From contig NZ_JBHSHQ010000015.1 in assembly GCF_042652985.1 (NCBI RefSeq), forward strand, positions 1-33,843: a DNA stretch of 33,843 bases, in the 5' to 3' direction. The notes beneath the pieces were generated by a model that was given only the letters and a program-made list of their open reading frames with translations, was not told where the DNA came from and searched no databases. Position 1 is the stretch's first letter. Each line of letters begins with the position of its first letter. Both the position numbers and the translations under genes were made by a program. Origin of the DNA: Ruoffia tabacinasalis (GTDB lineage: Bacteria; Bacillota; Bacilli; Lactobacillales; Aerococcaceae). This document shows, piece by piece, positions 1 through 8,210 of the stretch.

Positions 1-1
1 A

Positions 2-73
2 ACATTTTACACGAACCTGTTATGGGTTTCTTTATTTGTCGCACTTAATTTTACAATTCATCAAATAAAATAG
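2..73 (+). CDS. C-terminal end of a possible membrane protein (partial)
   Basis: The second reading frame is open from the window edge to a TAG at 71-73. It encodes about 23 residues with a hydrophobic run (LLWVSLFVALNF), consistent with the last transmembrane segment of a membrane protein whose start lies outside the window. Two other frames are also open for 40-65 bases, so the frame choice rests only on composition. The stop is followed by 35 bases and then the symporter gene, so it could be the upstream member of the same operon. I cannot name the family. Confidence 0.3.
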   Translation, partial: TFYTNLLWVSLFVALNFTIHQIK

Positions 74-108
74 AGTCTGCTATTTATTATTTTTGGGGGG
101 CAAAAAAG

Positions 109-1433
109 ATGGGAAATAATGCTGTAAGTAAACATAACTTACCGAAATTTGGTATTAGAGATAAAATAGGATACGCTGCGGGGGATTTAGCTAATAATCT
201 AACCTTTACAATGGCAAGTAGCTTCCTAATGGTTTTTTACACAGAAGTGTTAGCGATTCCAGCCGCAATGGTAGGAACGTTGTTCGTTGTTTCTAGAATA
301 GTAGATGCATTTACTGATGTTGGTATGGGGACCATCGTTGACCGTATGCCAGCGACAAAGAATGGTAAATTTAGACCATGGATTCGTCGTGTTGCGGGGC
401 CAATTGCTATCGCGAGTTTCTTAATGTATCAAGCTGGTATGGCTGATGCATCATTAACTGCAAAAATTATTTATATGTATGCGACTTATATTTTATGGGG
501 AAGTATTGCGTATACAGCAATTAATATACCTTATGGATCGATGGCATCTGCTATTACACCTGATCCAGCAGAACGTACAGAATTATCTGCATTTAGAACG
601 ATTGGAGCAACACTTGCACAATTATTTATTGGTGTTCTAGTTCCACTGTGTTCTATATGATTTGTTATAACTTTACAACAGAACGTGTTCAGATTGACAA
701 GCCAATTGTTGAAGGCGAGAGTAGAGTATCATTAGTAACAACTTTGAAGAGTATTTTGACAAGTCGTTCATTGTTAGCGATTACTGGATCATCTATCTTC
801 TTATTGATGACGATGATTTTAATGCAATCAATGTATAACTACTTATTCCCAAATTATTTTAGAAGTTCAACTGCGATTTCAATGATTAACTTTATTAATC
901 CAATTGGAACAATTATCTTAGTGACACCTATTGCGTCGTATTTGGGTCGTAAGATTGGTAAAAAAGAAGCTGCAATTATTGGTATGACTATCGGGTCGGC
1001 TCTAAACTTAGTGTTATTCTTTATGAAAACCGATAGTGTTGTAGTATTTATTGCTCTATCTTCATTAGCATTTATGTCATTAAATATCTTTAACGTATTA
1101 GTTTGGGCAACAATTACTGATGTTATTGATGACTTAGAAGTAAAAAATCATAACCGTGATGATGGAACAGTATATGCTGTAAACTCATTTGCGCGTAAGA
1201 TTGGTCAAGCTTTAGCAGGAGGATTAGCTGGTTGGGCATTAACATTTGTTGGATATGAATCAGGTGCAGCTCAACAAACTCCAGAAGTGTTAACAGGTAT
1301 CTATAATATTTCAACCTTAGCACCTGCTCTAGGATTCTTCGCATGTGCAATGATTTTACTGTTCGTTTATCCGTTATCTAAACAAAGAACATTAGATAAC
1401 CAACAAACGTTAAGCGAAAGAAGAAATGGTTAA
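109..1433 (+). pseudogene. GPH-family sugar/hexuronide:cation symporter, disrupted by an internal out-of-frame deletion
   Basis: The N-terminal piece (109-660, 183 codons) shows the family start: a DKIGYAAGDLANN-like segment, the first transmembrane helices, and a VDAFTDVGMG motif in the helix 2-3 loop. It also has the IPYGSMASAIT segment that follows helix 4. It reads to ...GVLVPL and then runs into TGA. The C-terminal piece continues in another frame from about 647 with FYMICYNFTTERV, which is the normal end of helix 6, and covers the remaining helices to 1433. The two pieces give about 440 residues against a usual 460-480, so some 25-35 residues around helix 5-6 are missing and the join is out of frame. 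A CTG/GTG microhomology sits at the junction near 646-650. Start ATG at 109 has a G-rich ribosome site (gggggg) 7 bases upstream. With the KDG kinase next door, a hexuronate or pentoside substrate is likely. The GTG at 648 is probably not a genuine start. Confidence 0.85.
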
Positions 1434-1479
1434 TTCAATTTAATAAATTTGTAAACGATTAAATATATAAGATAAAATG

Positions 1480-1507
1480 GCAACTTTTTTGAAAAGTTGC
1501 TATTTTA
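1480..1507 (+). terminator. Rho-independent terminator after the symporter gene
   Basis: A 9-bp stem (GCAACTTTT, 1480-1488, with AAAAGTTGC, 1492-1500) and a 3-base loop are followed by a T-rich tail. The flanking A- and T-rich bases extend the stem. Confidence 0.8.
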
Positions 1508-1591
1508 TTAAATAAAATAAGGGTTAATTTTCCTATTAGGAAAGCATTAAGCTGTTGTATGATTAAATACAGAAGAAATAAGAATGTTCAG

Positions 1592-1620
1592 TTCATTTAA
1601 TGATGTTGTTACGATATAAT
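1592..1620 (+). promoter_or_regulatory. Possible promoter of the KDG kinase gene
   Basis: There is a perfect TATAAT at 1615-1620 with a weak -35 (TTCATT, 1592-1597) at 17-bp spacing. It lies behind the symporter terminator, so the kinase probably has its own transcript. Confidence 0.4.
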
Positions 1621-1677
1621 AAAATAGGAAGTTTCTTTTTAAGTTATATTGTTTCTAATTAAGAAAGTAGGGGTAAA

Positions 1678-2685
1678 ATGGGGAAAGTGTTAGGGATTGG
1701 CGAATGTATGATCCGTCTATCATCACAACGAGGGCAACGACTATTGAATTCAACTCAGTTAGATTTGACATATGGTGGTGCAGAAGCAAATGTGATGGCC
1801 AATTTAGCACAACTGAATCATAAAACAAAATTCGCTTCAAAGATTCCTGACAATAGTATGTCACATAATCTAGTCCGCCACTTTAGAGGTATGGGTGTAG
1901 ATTGTGATGATATTGTCTATGGTGGACATCGCTTAGGAAGTTATTTTGTTGAAGTAGGAACAGGGTTACGTCCATCTTCAGTGATTTATGATCGTGCTTA
2001 TTCTTCTATATCAATGATGAAAGATATTGAATGGGAAATGGATGAATTATTCGAAGACGTAACGTTGCTTCATATTACAGGAGTTACGCTAGGATTATCG
2101 GAGAGATGGCATACTCTAGGCGTAGAGATAATCAAAGCTGCTAAAGAACGTGGTATTATTATAAGCTTTGATATGAATTATCGCCAGAAGATGTGGTCCC
2201 ATGACGAAGCACGTGGGGTATACGAAGAAGTGTTGCCTTATGTAGATTTTTTAAATGCTGGAAAATTAGATGCGATTCATTTCATGGATATTGCTGAAGT
2301 AGAAGAAGAGCCGGGTTGCTGGCAATATTATATGAAACAAATTGCTGAGAAATATCCAAACATTAAATACTTATACGGAACGAATCGTCATATGATGACG
2401 CCGAATAGTTATGAAATGACTGGTTACATATGGGATACAGTGAATCAAGATGCTTATGAATCTAAAGAATATAGAATGGATACAGTGGTAGATCGTATCG
2501 GTGCAGGAGATAGCTTTGCGGCCAGTATTTTACACGGATTTATTGAGGAAAATCCTTTACAAGAAGTCGTTGAATTTGGGATGGCAGCTTCTGTGTTAAA
2601 ACACACCGTGAGTGGTGATGTTAACCTATTCTCTTTATCAGAGATCGAAAATTTCATGGTCAATACATCGAATGTGATTCGATAA
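1678..2685 (+). CDS. kdgK: 2-keto-3-deoxygluconate kinase (PfkB family)
   Basis: It phosphorylates 2-keto-3-deoxygluconate to KDPG, the step before aldolase cleavage in glucuronate/galacturonate breakdown, in the cytosol. The 335-residue length fits KdgK. Visible PfkB features are the N-terminal GIGECMIRL strand, the GGAEANV substrate-binding motif (residues 33-39), FDMNYR (164-169), and the ATP/catalytic motif DRIGAGDSFAA with G275-A-G-D278, D278 being the general base. The ATG follows an aagtagggg ribosome site. It sits behind a damaged GPH symporter, which points to sugar-acid rather than ribokinase or fructokinase activity. Other PfkB sugar kinases cannot be excluded from motifs alone. 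Confidence 0.8.
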   Translation: MGKVLGIGECMIRLSSQRGQRLLNSTQLDLTYGGAEANVMANLAQLNHKTKFASKIPDNSMSHNLVRHFRGMGVDCDDIVYGGHRLGSYFVEVGTGLRPSSVIYDRAYSSISMMKDIEWEMDELFEDVTLLHITGVTLGLSERWHTLGVEIIKAAKERGIIISFDMNYRQKMWSHDEARGVYEEVLPYVDFLNAGKLDAIHFMDIAEVEEEPGCWQYYMKQIAEKYPNIKYLYGTNRHMMTPNSYEMTGYIWDTVNQDAYESKEYRMDTVVDRIGAGDSFAASILHGFIEENPLQEVVEFGMAASVLKHTVSGDVNLFSLSEIENFMVNTSNVIR

Positions 2686-2708
2686 ATAGAAATAATTTAA
2701 GTAGAAAG

Positions 2709-2755
2709 AACCAGTGCGAAGAGGCGAAAGTTGCTTCTTTGCACTGGTTTTGTAT
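2709..2755. terminator. Bidirectional terminator between kdgK and the FUSC gene
   Basis: AACCAGTGC (2709-2717) pairs with GCACTGGTT (2741-2749). A T-run follows on the plus strand, and an A-rich flank on the left gives Ts on the minus strand. It separates two convergent genes. Confidence 0.8.
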
Positions 2756-2758
2756 TTA

Positions 2759-3835
2759 TTAATTTTCTTCGTCTTCATAATTGAATAGCTCTTCATCGTA
2801 GGTTCGCTCGTTGATAACAGCTTGACTATAAAAGTGGTAGAACTGATATTGAAGCCAAGCAGCTAGTACTCCTAATACACTACCAACAACAATACCTAAT
2901 AGCCGTGCTTTAAGTAATTCTGGCCAAATATGCGGAGCACTGATTGTCATTTGTAGTAAGACCATATTTGTCACAAAAAAGATTCCAATGGAGTAGTTTC
3001 TAGGCATGTAGTATTCAACAATCATATAGAATATAACCACAATCGTAATCTTTGTTAATGCTGACATTGGAATTGATAATAATAGTACCGCTGTTAATAA
3101 TCCACCTATCGTACCAATAATACGTTGGAAATTCCGACTAAGAATTTGAAGTAAGGTATTTCCTTGTAAAATTGCAGAACAAGAAACAACTACCCAACTA
3201 TAAGAACCCATACCTAAGGCGATATTAATATAACTTGCAAAGAAAAGAGCTCCGGCATAATAGAAACTATCAACCATCACACGTGGATCGTTCTCAATTC
3301 GACTTCGAATATTAGGATTGAAGCGTAGAGACTGCTTAGGCATACCTTCTACTTTAAGAGTGATGTATCCCATAATAATAGATAGAACGACCCCAAAGAT
3401 GACGTAAAGTGACATTGTTGGCATTTCCTTAAGTGGAATTGGGTTTGTTGAACCCACTGCAGCCACTAAGATAGCAAAGATATCGCCTGGTTTATCTATT
3501 TTGAATAATCTGAACAGTAGACGACTTGTAAAAGCGATAAAGCCAATCATTAGTGGGGGCAACCAAATGGATAATGTGGATATCATACCTAGGAAATGAC
3601 TGATAATGATACATATTCCCACAAAAACCAATCGTTTCATGATGCGATTCTTTTCAGCAGGGGAATAGTGTAGAAAAGTAAAGACCCCTAGAGAACCCAA
3701 AGCATTGATTGTATAATTATTTAAAAGGTATCCTGTGATGTTCACTACTAAAATACAAATACCTGCCGATATTAAACGCATCTTACTATCGTTGGGCCGA
3801 TTGTAGTGGACGATACTACGGAATAATTCTTGCAC
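2759..3835 (-). CDS. FUSC-type (aromatic acid exporter-like) integral membrane protein
   Basis: About 358 residues with two clusters of transmembrane helices, roughly 25-155 and 190-330 from the chosen start. They are separated by a short soluble stretch containing NPNIRSRIENDPR, and the protein ends in an acidic tail. The repeated-helix layout and segments such as YSWVVVSCSAILQGN and FQRIIGTIGGLL match the fusaric-acid-resistance-like (FUSC) superfamily, proposed to export aromatic acids or toxic small molecules. The substrate is unknown. The longest frame starts at 3853, but AAGGAG lies inside its first codons and is followed 9 bases later by GTG at 3835, so GTG is the better start. No Shine-Dalgarno sequence precedes 3853. 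It is monocistronic and divergent from the GIY-YIG gene. Confidence 0.7.
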   Translation of the reverse strand: MQELFRSIVHYNRPNDSKMRLISAGICILVVNITGYLLNNYTINALGSLGVFTFLHYSPAEKNRIMKRLVFVGICIIISHFLGMISTLSIWLPPLMIGFIAFTSRLLFRLFKIDKPGDIFAILVAAVGSTNPIPLKEMPTMSLYVIFGVVLSIIMGYITLKVEGMPKQSLRFNPNIRSRIENDPRVMVDSFYYAGALFFASYINIALGMGSYSWVVVSCSAILQGNTLLQILSRNFQRIIGTIGGLLTAVLLLSIPMSALTKITIVVIFYMIVEYYMPRNYSIGIFFVTNMVLLQMTISAPHIWPELLKARLLGIVVGSVLGVLAAWLQYQFYHFYSQAVINERTYDEELFNYEDEEN

Positions 3836-4038
3836 TAAACAACACTCCTTCATTAATAATAAATCAAAACAATTTCAGTGCATAAATGCTTGTCTATTTT
3901 CGGAAATATAAAATGTACATAATATTACTATTGTAACATGAAGTCGAGTAACTGAGCAGATTATAGAAAAAGAAAATTGCATTATTAATGTTTAATTGAT
4001 ACATTTTAATAAGAATAATGATGTAAGAAAGGTAAAAT

Positions 4039-5683
4039 ATGAACAAGATACTGATTGAACATACAAAATTTAATTATGAGGATATAAAGGAAGTTGAATC
4101 TGTCTTTATAAATAATTACCCCATCGTTTATATCTTATATAATCAAAGTGAAAATAAAACCCGACCGAAAGCTTATATAGGTCAAACAGTGCATGCACAC
4201 CGACGAATGAAGCAACATCTTAAAGACAAAAAGCGTAAACAATTAACCGATACGTTGCTCATTGGTCATGCGCACTTTAACCAGTCTGCTACGTATAATA
4301 TTGAAACAAATTTAATTAATTACTTTATAGCTGATGAGCAGTTTAGTCTACAGAATATCAGCCAAACAACCCAAACTCAAATGCATAATTATTACCAAAA
4401 AGAATATTATAATGAAGAACTATTTGAAAATCTGTGGGAAGCTTTAAGAGTCAATGGCATAGCCAAAAGCTCGACAGATGTCCTGAAAAATAAGGATATC
4501 TATAAGCTTTCACCTTTCAAAGAGTTATCACAGGAACAATTGGAGTTAAAGCAGGAAATATTAGATTTTTGTAGAAAGAATTTAAGTACAAAGGATCATC
4601 AGGTTTTTGTTATTCATGGGGAAGCTGGGACGGGTAAAAGCGTTATACTCTCTTCACTTTTTAATACAATTCAAGAATTATCAAAGGATAAATCATCCGT
4701 ATTATATAAGACCGATAATTATTTGTTGGTTAATCATGGTGAGATGATTAAAACGTATCAAAATATCGCAAATAGTCTTCCACACTTGGCTAAGAACCGC
4801 TTTGAAAAGCCGACGAGCTTTGTAAATAAATACAAGGAAAAGCAAGCGGATATTGTCTTAGTAGATGAAGCTCATCTTCTATTATCAAACAAAGATGCCT
4901 TCAATAACTTTAATTATCAAAATCACCTTGAAGAAATTATCAAACGGTCCAAAATTACCATTGTGATATTCGATGATAAACAAGTTTTGCGAATGAAGAA
5001 CCATTGGGATCGTGATCGGTTAAGTGAGATGTTGGATGGCTATCAATCTCACGAATCAATTCCGTATGCTAGCTTCCCCGGAAATCATTCATTGGATAGA
5101 CAGTTTTGTTCAAAAACAAGTTTTACACTTACCAGCGAATACGGAGAACTTTGACTTGAGAATCATGAAGAGTGCCAATGAATTGAAAGAATATATAAGA
5201 GAAGCGAATATAATGATGGGCTTGTCCCGCATTGTCTCGACCTTCGATTACTTACATAAAAAAGATGGATCGACTTATTATGTCGATGAAGAAGGGTTAA
5301 ATATGCCTTGGAATACGACAGATTCCAGTATTACATGGGCAGAGCGACCGGAGACGATTGATGAAGTGGGATCAATCTATACTGTGCAAGGCTTTGATTT
5401 AAATTTTGTCGGTGTAGTACTTGGCCCTTCTGTTGATTATGATGAGGAAAAGAAAGAACTCGTTATTGCTGTCGAAAAATATAAAGATACAGGCGCTTTT
5501 AGTGGTGGTAATCGTTTTAGCGATATAAATGAGAGAAATAACCATAAAGAACACATTATCCTAAATTCGATTAATGTCTTAATGAAGCGTGGAGTGTATG
5601 GTTTGGCAATATATGCAGTCAATGAAAAGCTTCGAAATAAACTACTAAAACTACAAGAAGAAAGAGATGAATTAAATGAATAG
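4039..5683 (+). pseudogene. GIY-YIG nuclease fused to DUF2075 (Schlafen-3-like) P-loop helicase, frameshifted
   Basis: N-terminal domain (about 27-110): a GIY-YIG fold with VYIL (30-33), YIG (46-48), HRRMKQH (54-60, likely catalytic Arg) and IETNL (88-92, candidate catalytic Glu). A P-loop domain follows: Walker A GEAGTGKS (194-201), Walker B LVDEAH (274-279) and FDDKQ (311-315). The rest is in the next frame: LTNQFRM, the ATWA-like MPWNTTDSSITWA stretch and YTVQGFDLNFVGVVLGPSV. This is DUF2075 order. Frame 1 runs into unrelated residues after ...MLDGYQ (ends 5046) and stops at 5154. Dropping one base at about 5047 joins YQ directly to LTNQFRM, giving about 548 residues. The damage is therefore a single extra base, from a real mutation, phase variation or a sequencing error. 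The gene overlaps the MazG-like gene by 8 bases, suggesting translational coupling. The function is not established; a nucleic-acid-targeting accessory or defence role is inference. Confidence 0.8.
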
Positions 5684-5999
5684 TATAGACCGAGTCAATC
5701 AATTTCGTGATGAGCGCAACTGGCGTCAGTTTCACAATGAGAAAGATTTAGCTTTATCAATTACCTTAGAAGCGTCTGAGTTGTTAGAAGTATTCCAATG
5801 GAAAACAGCCGAAGAAGGTATTAAAGATATCGAGCAGATCAAAGATGAATTAGCGGATGTTTTAATCTACAGTTATATGTTAGCTGATAACCTTAATTTA
5901 GACATTGATGAATTAATTGAGCGAAAGTTAATTAAGAATAATGAAAAATACCCAGTAGCTAAGAGTAAAGATAAGAAGGATAAGTATACTGAATTGTAG
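5676..5999 (+). CDS. MazG-like nucleotide pyrophosphohydrolase
   Basis: A 107-residue all-alpha NTP pyrophosphohydrolase of the MazG/RS21-C6 type, expected to cleave (d)NTPs to NMP and pyrophosphate in the cytosol. The metal-binding signature ExxE...ExxD is present: E32-x-x-E35 in LEASELLEVFQW and E58-x-x-D61 in DELADVLIY. The C-terminal NNEKYPVAKSKDKKDKY segment is typical of the dCTPase-like subgroup. It starts inside the end of the DUF2075 gene (8-base overlap, weak agaaagag ribosome site) and so depends on that transcript, perhaps also on its translation. The pairing suggests nucleotide-pool control acting together with the nuclease/helicase. The gene itself is intact. Confidence 0.8.
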   Translation: MNSIDRVNQFRDERNWRQFHNEKDLALSITLEASELLEVFQWKTAEEGIKDIEQIKDELADVLIYSYMLADNLNLDIDELIERKLIKNNEKYPVAKSKDKKDKYTEL

Positions 6000-6010
6000 T
6001 TAATGGATAA

Positions 6011-6334
6011 ACTGATTTTGATGAAGCATTTGTTCGTTCGGTGTTAAGTAACTTGGGGTTTAATAAAATCCAACTTCAGACCCCATTAAAACAATTAAGT
6101 GGAGGAGAAGCGACTCGTGTCGCGATGGCAGAGATGTTTATTAAACCAACAAATGTCTTGGTCTTAGACGAACCTACGAACTTTATAGATGTCTTTACAA
6201 TTGAGGCACTTGAGGTATTTCTTAAAAACTATCCTGGAACGGTTATATTCACATCACATGATGACAAATTTGTTAATCGTGTGGCTCAACAAATCTATAA
6301 AATTGACAATCAAACACTTCATCATATACTTTAA
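6011..6334 (+). pseudogene. C-terminal remnant of an ABC-F (Lsa/Vga-like) ATPase
   Basis: The frame opens right after a TAA at 6008-6010 and encodes only the end of the second ABC domain. It contains FVRSVLSNLGF, the signature LSGGEATRVAMAEMF, Walker B VLVLDEPTN and the H-switch TSHDDKF. The usual D-loop LD is FID here. ABC-F proteins need two complete ATPase domains (about 500 residues) to act on the ribosome, so this 100-residue piece cannot work alone. The first possible start, a TTG at 6041, has no good ribosome site. It begins 10 bases after the MazG-like stop. That suggests the upstream part of an ABC-F gene was replaced or deleted when the GIY-YIG/DUF2075-MazG block arrived. Confidence 0.8.
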
Positions 6335-6445
6335 ATGAGGTTCCATTGAGTAAACGAAAAGATTATGACTACTTTATAAGTGAAATATAATCTAAATGAG
6401 AAGGTTTTCGTAGTAAAATAGTAAGTTATAGGGGAGTGGGTGAAG

Positions 6446-7261
6446 ATGATGAAAATGAAGACATTAATTAAATTAGCTTTAACTTTTTCTGGCATCGCTG
6501 TCGCAAGTAAAGCCTTTGATACGTCGATTCAGATTAAAAAATATCATGTAAAGAGCAGTAAAGTACATGATAATATTCGGATTCTATTCTTGAGTGACTT
6601 ACATAATAATCAGTTTGGTGAAAAGCAAACAACATTAATTGAACACATTGCTGAACAAAAACCCGATATTGTGCTTTTAGGCGGAGATATCTATGATTAT
6701 GTTGGTGATGTTCATCCAGCAACAGTGTTATTAGACTGGTTAGGGCGTCATTATCCGACATTCTATGTAACGGGTAACCATGAATTACGAATGAAGCACC
6801 TTACAGGCTTTAAACGCTTAATCCGAGAGATGAATATTCAAGTGCTTGAAGGTGATAGTGTAGAAGTGCCAATTGGAAAGACAAGTGTAATTATTAACGG
6901 TGTGGATGATGCGCAAAATAAACGCTTATTCAGCAAGCAATTGAAGCGAGTTGGTAAGAATCTGGACACTAGATACGTTAATGTATTAATTAGTCATCGC
7001 CCTGAACAAGTTGAACGTTATGAAAAATATCCATTTGATCTCATTTTATCAGGACACGCACACGGTGGACAATTCCGTGTACCTGGTTTAATTAATGGTC
7101 TATATTCACCACAACAAGGCATCTTTCCAAAGTATGCTGGTGGAGAATATGAGTTAGCGAATGGGTCAAAAATGATTGTGAGCCGTGGTTTAATGGTTCA
7201 AAATCAACAATTTCCAAGAATCTTCAACCCACCTGAAATTGTAGTTGTCGATTTACATTGA
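6446..7261 (+). CDS. Metallophosphoesterase, YkuE/YaeI-like, membrane-anchored
   Basis: A calcineurin-like phosphoesterase of about 271 residues. Metal-site motifs run in order: SDLH (about 50-53), GGD (79-81), GNHE (110-113), H184 in ISHRPE and GHAHGG (203-208). A hydrophobic N-terminus of about 20 residues could be a signal anchor or an uncleaved signal, putting the catalytic domain outside the membrane. Relatives include UDP-2,3-diacylglucosamine hydrolase-like and lipid phosphoesterases, but the substrate here is unknown. The frame also allows GTG at 6440, which lies only 3 bases from the GGGGAG ribosome site (6431-6436). ATG at 6446 has 9-base spacing and is preferred. The gene is followed by its own terminator. 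Confidence 0.8.
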   Translation: MMKMKTLIKLALTFSGIAVASKAFDTSIQIKKYHVKSSKVHDNIRILFLSDLHNNQFGEKQTTLIEHIAEQKPDIVLLGGDIYDYVGDVHPATVLLDWLGRHYPTFYVTGNHELRMKHLTGFKRLIREMNIQVLEGDSVEVPIGKTSVIINGVDDAQNKRLFSKQLKRVGKNLDTRYVNVLISHRPEQVERYEKYPFDLILSGHAHGGQFRVPGLINGLYSPQQGIFPKYAGGEYELANGSKMIVSRGLMVQNQQFPRIFNPPEIVVVDLH

Positions 7262-7272
7262 TAATAACGTCT

Positions 7273-7308
7273 AAAGCTTAGCCATATACAAAATGGCTAA
7301 GCTTTTTT
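7273..7308 (+). terminator. Strong terminator after the phosphoesterase gene
   Basis: There is a 13-bp perfect stem (7273-7285 with 7293-7305, core AAGCTTAGCCAT) and a 7-base loop, followed by a run of six Ts. Confidence 0.9.
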
Positions 7309-7369
7309 ATGTTTTACTATGGTAAACTATAAGTAAGACTGACGCATTTATTATATAAAGGAGATCAAT

Positions 7370-7807
7370 ATGAATTGGAAAAATGTTGGCGTGAGTATTC
7401 TACTGAGCTCACTGACTTTACTTCCTATATTTTATTACTATTTGTATGCAAATCTACGATTAAATGAAATGGATAATGCGTATCGAATTATTGTTATGAT
7501 TCTGGGGTTTTTTCTGATTATTCACTCAGCTATCTTGAATCAACAACGTCCATATTTGCCAAAAGCATTATTTACTCGACAAACATTAGTCACAACTGAA
7601 GATGTAGAAGGCTTCTTTACAAGACTTCTAAAGAGCTATTTAGGTAAACCTTTAATTTGGGGAGGAATTTCCGGGTTATTACTGTCCTACCTTAGCCCGA
7701 TTAATTATACATTTATTTTCGTCACAATAACTGTAATGCTCATTGACCGAACAATTGACGGAGAACAGAATATACGTCGTTATAATCAAGGGGAATTTAG
7801 AGAGTAG
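7370..7807 (+). CDS. Small membrane protein of unknown function
   Basis: A 145-residue protein I do not recognise. It has hydrophobic segments at about 7-27, 40-57, 95-110 and 112-126, with a polar loop (PYLPKALFTRQTLVTTEDVEG) between the second and third, and a charged C-terminus (RYNQGEFRE). An aaaggag ribosome site precedes ATG 7370 at good spacing, and terminators lie on both sides, so it is probably a real single-gene unit. No catalytic motif is visible. Confidence 0.65.
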   Translation: MNWKNVGVSILLSSLTLLPIFYYYLYANLRLNEMDNAYRIIVMILGFFLIIHSAILNQQRPYLPKALFTRQTLVTTEDVEGFFTRLLKSYLGKPLIWGGISGLLLSYLSPINYTFIFVTITVMLIDRTIDGEQNIRRYNQGEFRE

Positions 7808-7849
7808 CTATAGTTAAATGAGGCAGGTTAAACATTTATAAACCAAACG

Positions 7850-7908
7850 AAAAAGCATGATTGAATAGGTAGTAGGTTATAAACCTTATCCTTTCGACCA
7901 TGCTTTTT
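7850..7908. terminator. Long hairpin terminator, probably bidirectional
   Basis: AAAAAGCATG (7850-7859) pairs with CATGCTTTTT (7899-7908). The 39-base interior contains a second small stem, AGGTT/AACCT (7874-7886). The pairing ends in Ts on either strand. Confidence 0.65.
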
Positions 7909-8123
7909 ATGTTTTGGGGTTAGCTGGTAGAATGAGTAATAAGGCACTGTTACCTATCATATGAAAACTGGTATGGTAGTCAATCCACCGTTACCCAATC
8001 ATTTCGATATATTTGATACTGGTAGGATGATAAAGCCAATTCTTCTAGCAAAAACGATTAACCGGAAGAATGTAAAATATGGTTTCAGTTAACTTTATGC
8101 AATCCGATAACGCTGCTACATTC
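7909..8123. repeat. Gene-free stretch with three degenerate copies of a CTGGTA-headed unit
   Basis: No open frame of any length is convincing here. CTGGTA occurs at 7924, 7968 and 8019, each followed by related sequence (an ATGAgTAA-like stretch). The first two copies also share GTTACC followed closely by ATCAT. Unit lengths would be about 44 and 51 bases. This may be an old tandem duplication or a decayed mobile-element end; I could not assign it to a family. Confidence 0.35.
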
Positions 8124-8174
8124 AAAAAAGGCATGACCAAGTTGGAGGGAGAGTCCCGCGCTAACTTGGTCATG
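8124..8174 (-). terminator. Terminator of the superoxide dismutase gene (minus strand)
   Basis: A 12-bp perfect stem (CATGACCAAGTT, 8132-8143, with 8163-8174) encloses a second GGGA/TCCC stem. On the minus strand it runs into CCTTTTTT. It lies 37 bases past the stop of the minus-strand gene. Confidence 0.85.
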
Positions 8175-8210
8175 GCTTAAATTATGTCATACTTTTACTG
8201 AAAGGTTCTA

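Noticed and set aside
648..1433. Second symporter piece as an independent gene starting at GTG 648
   Set aside because: There is no ribosome site, and it begins mid-family at the end of helix 6, so it is the rear of the disrupted gene.
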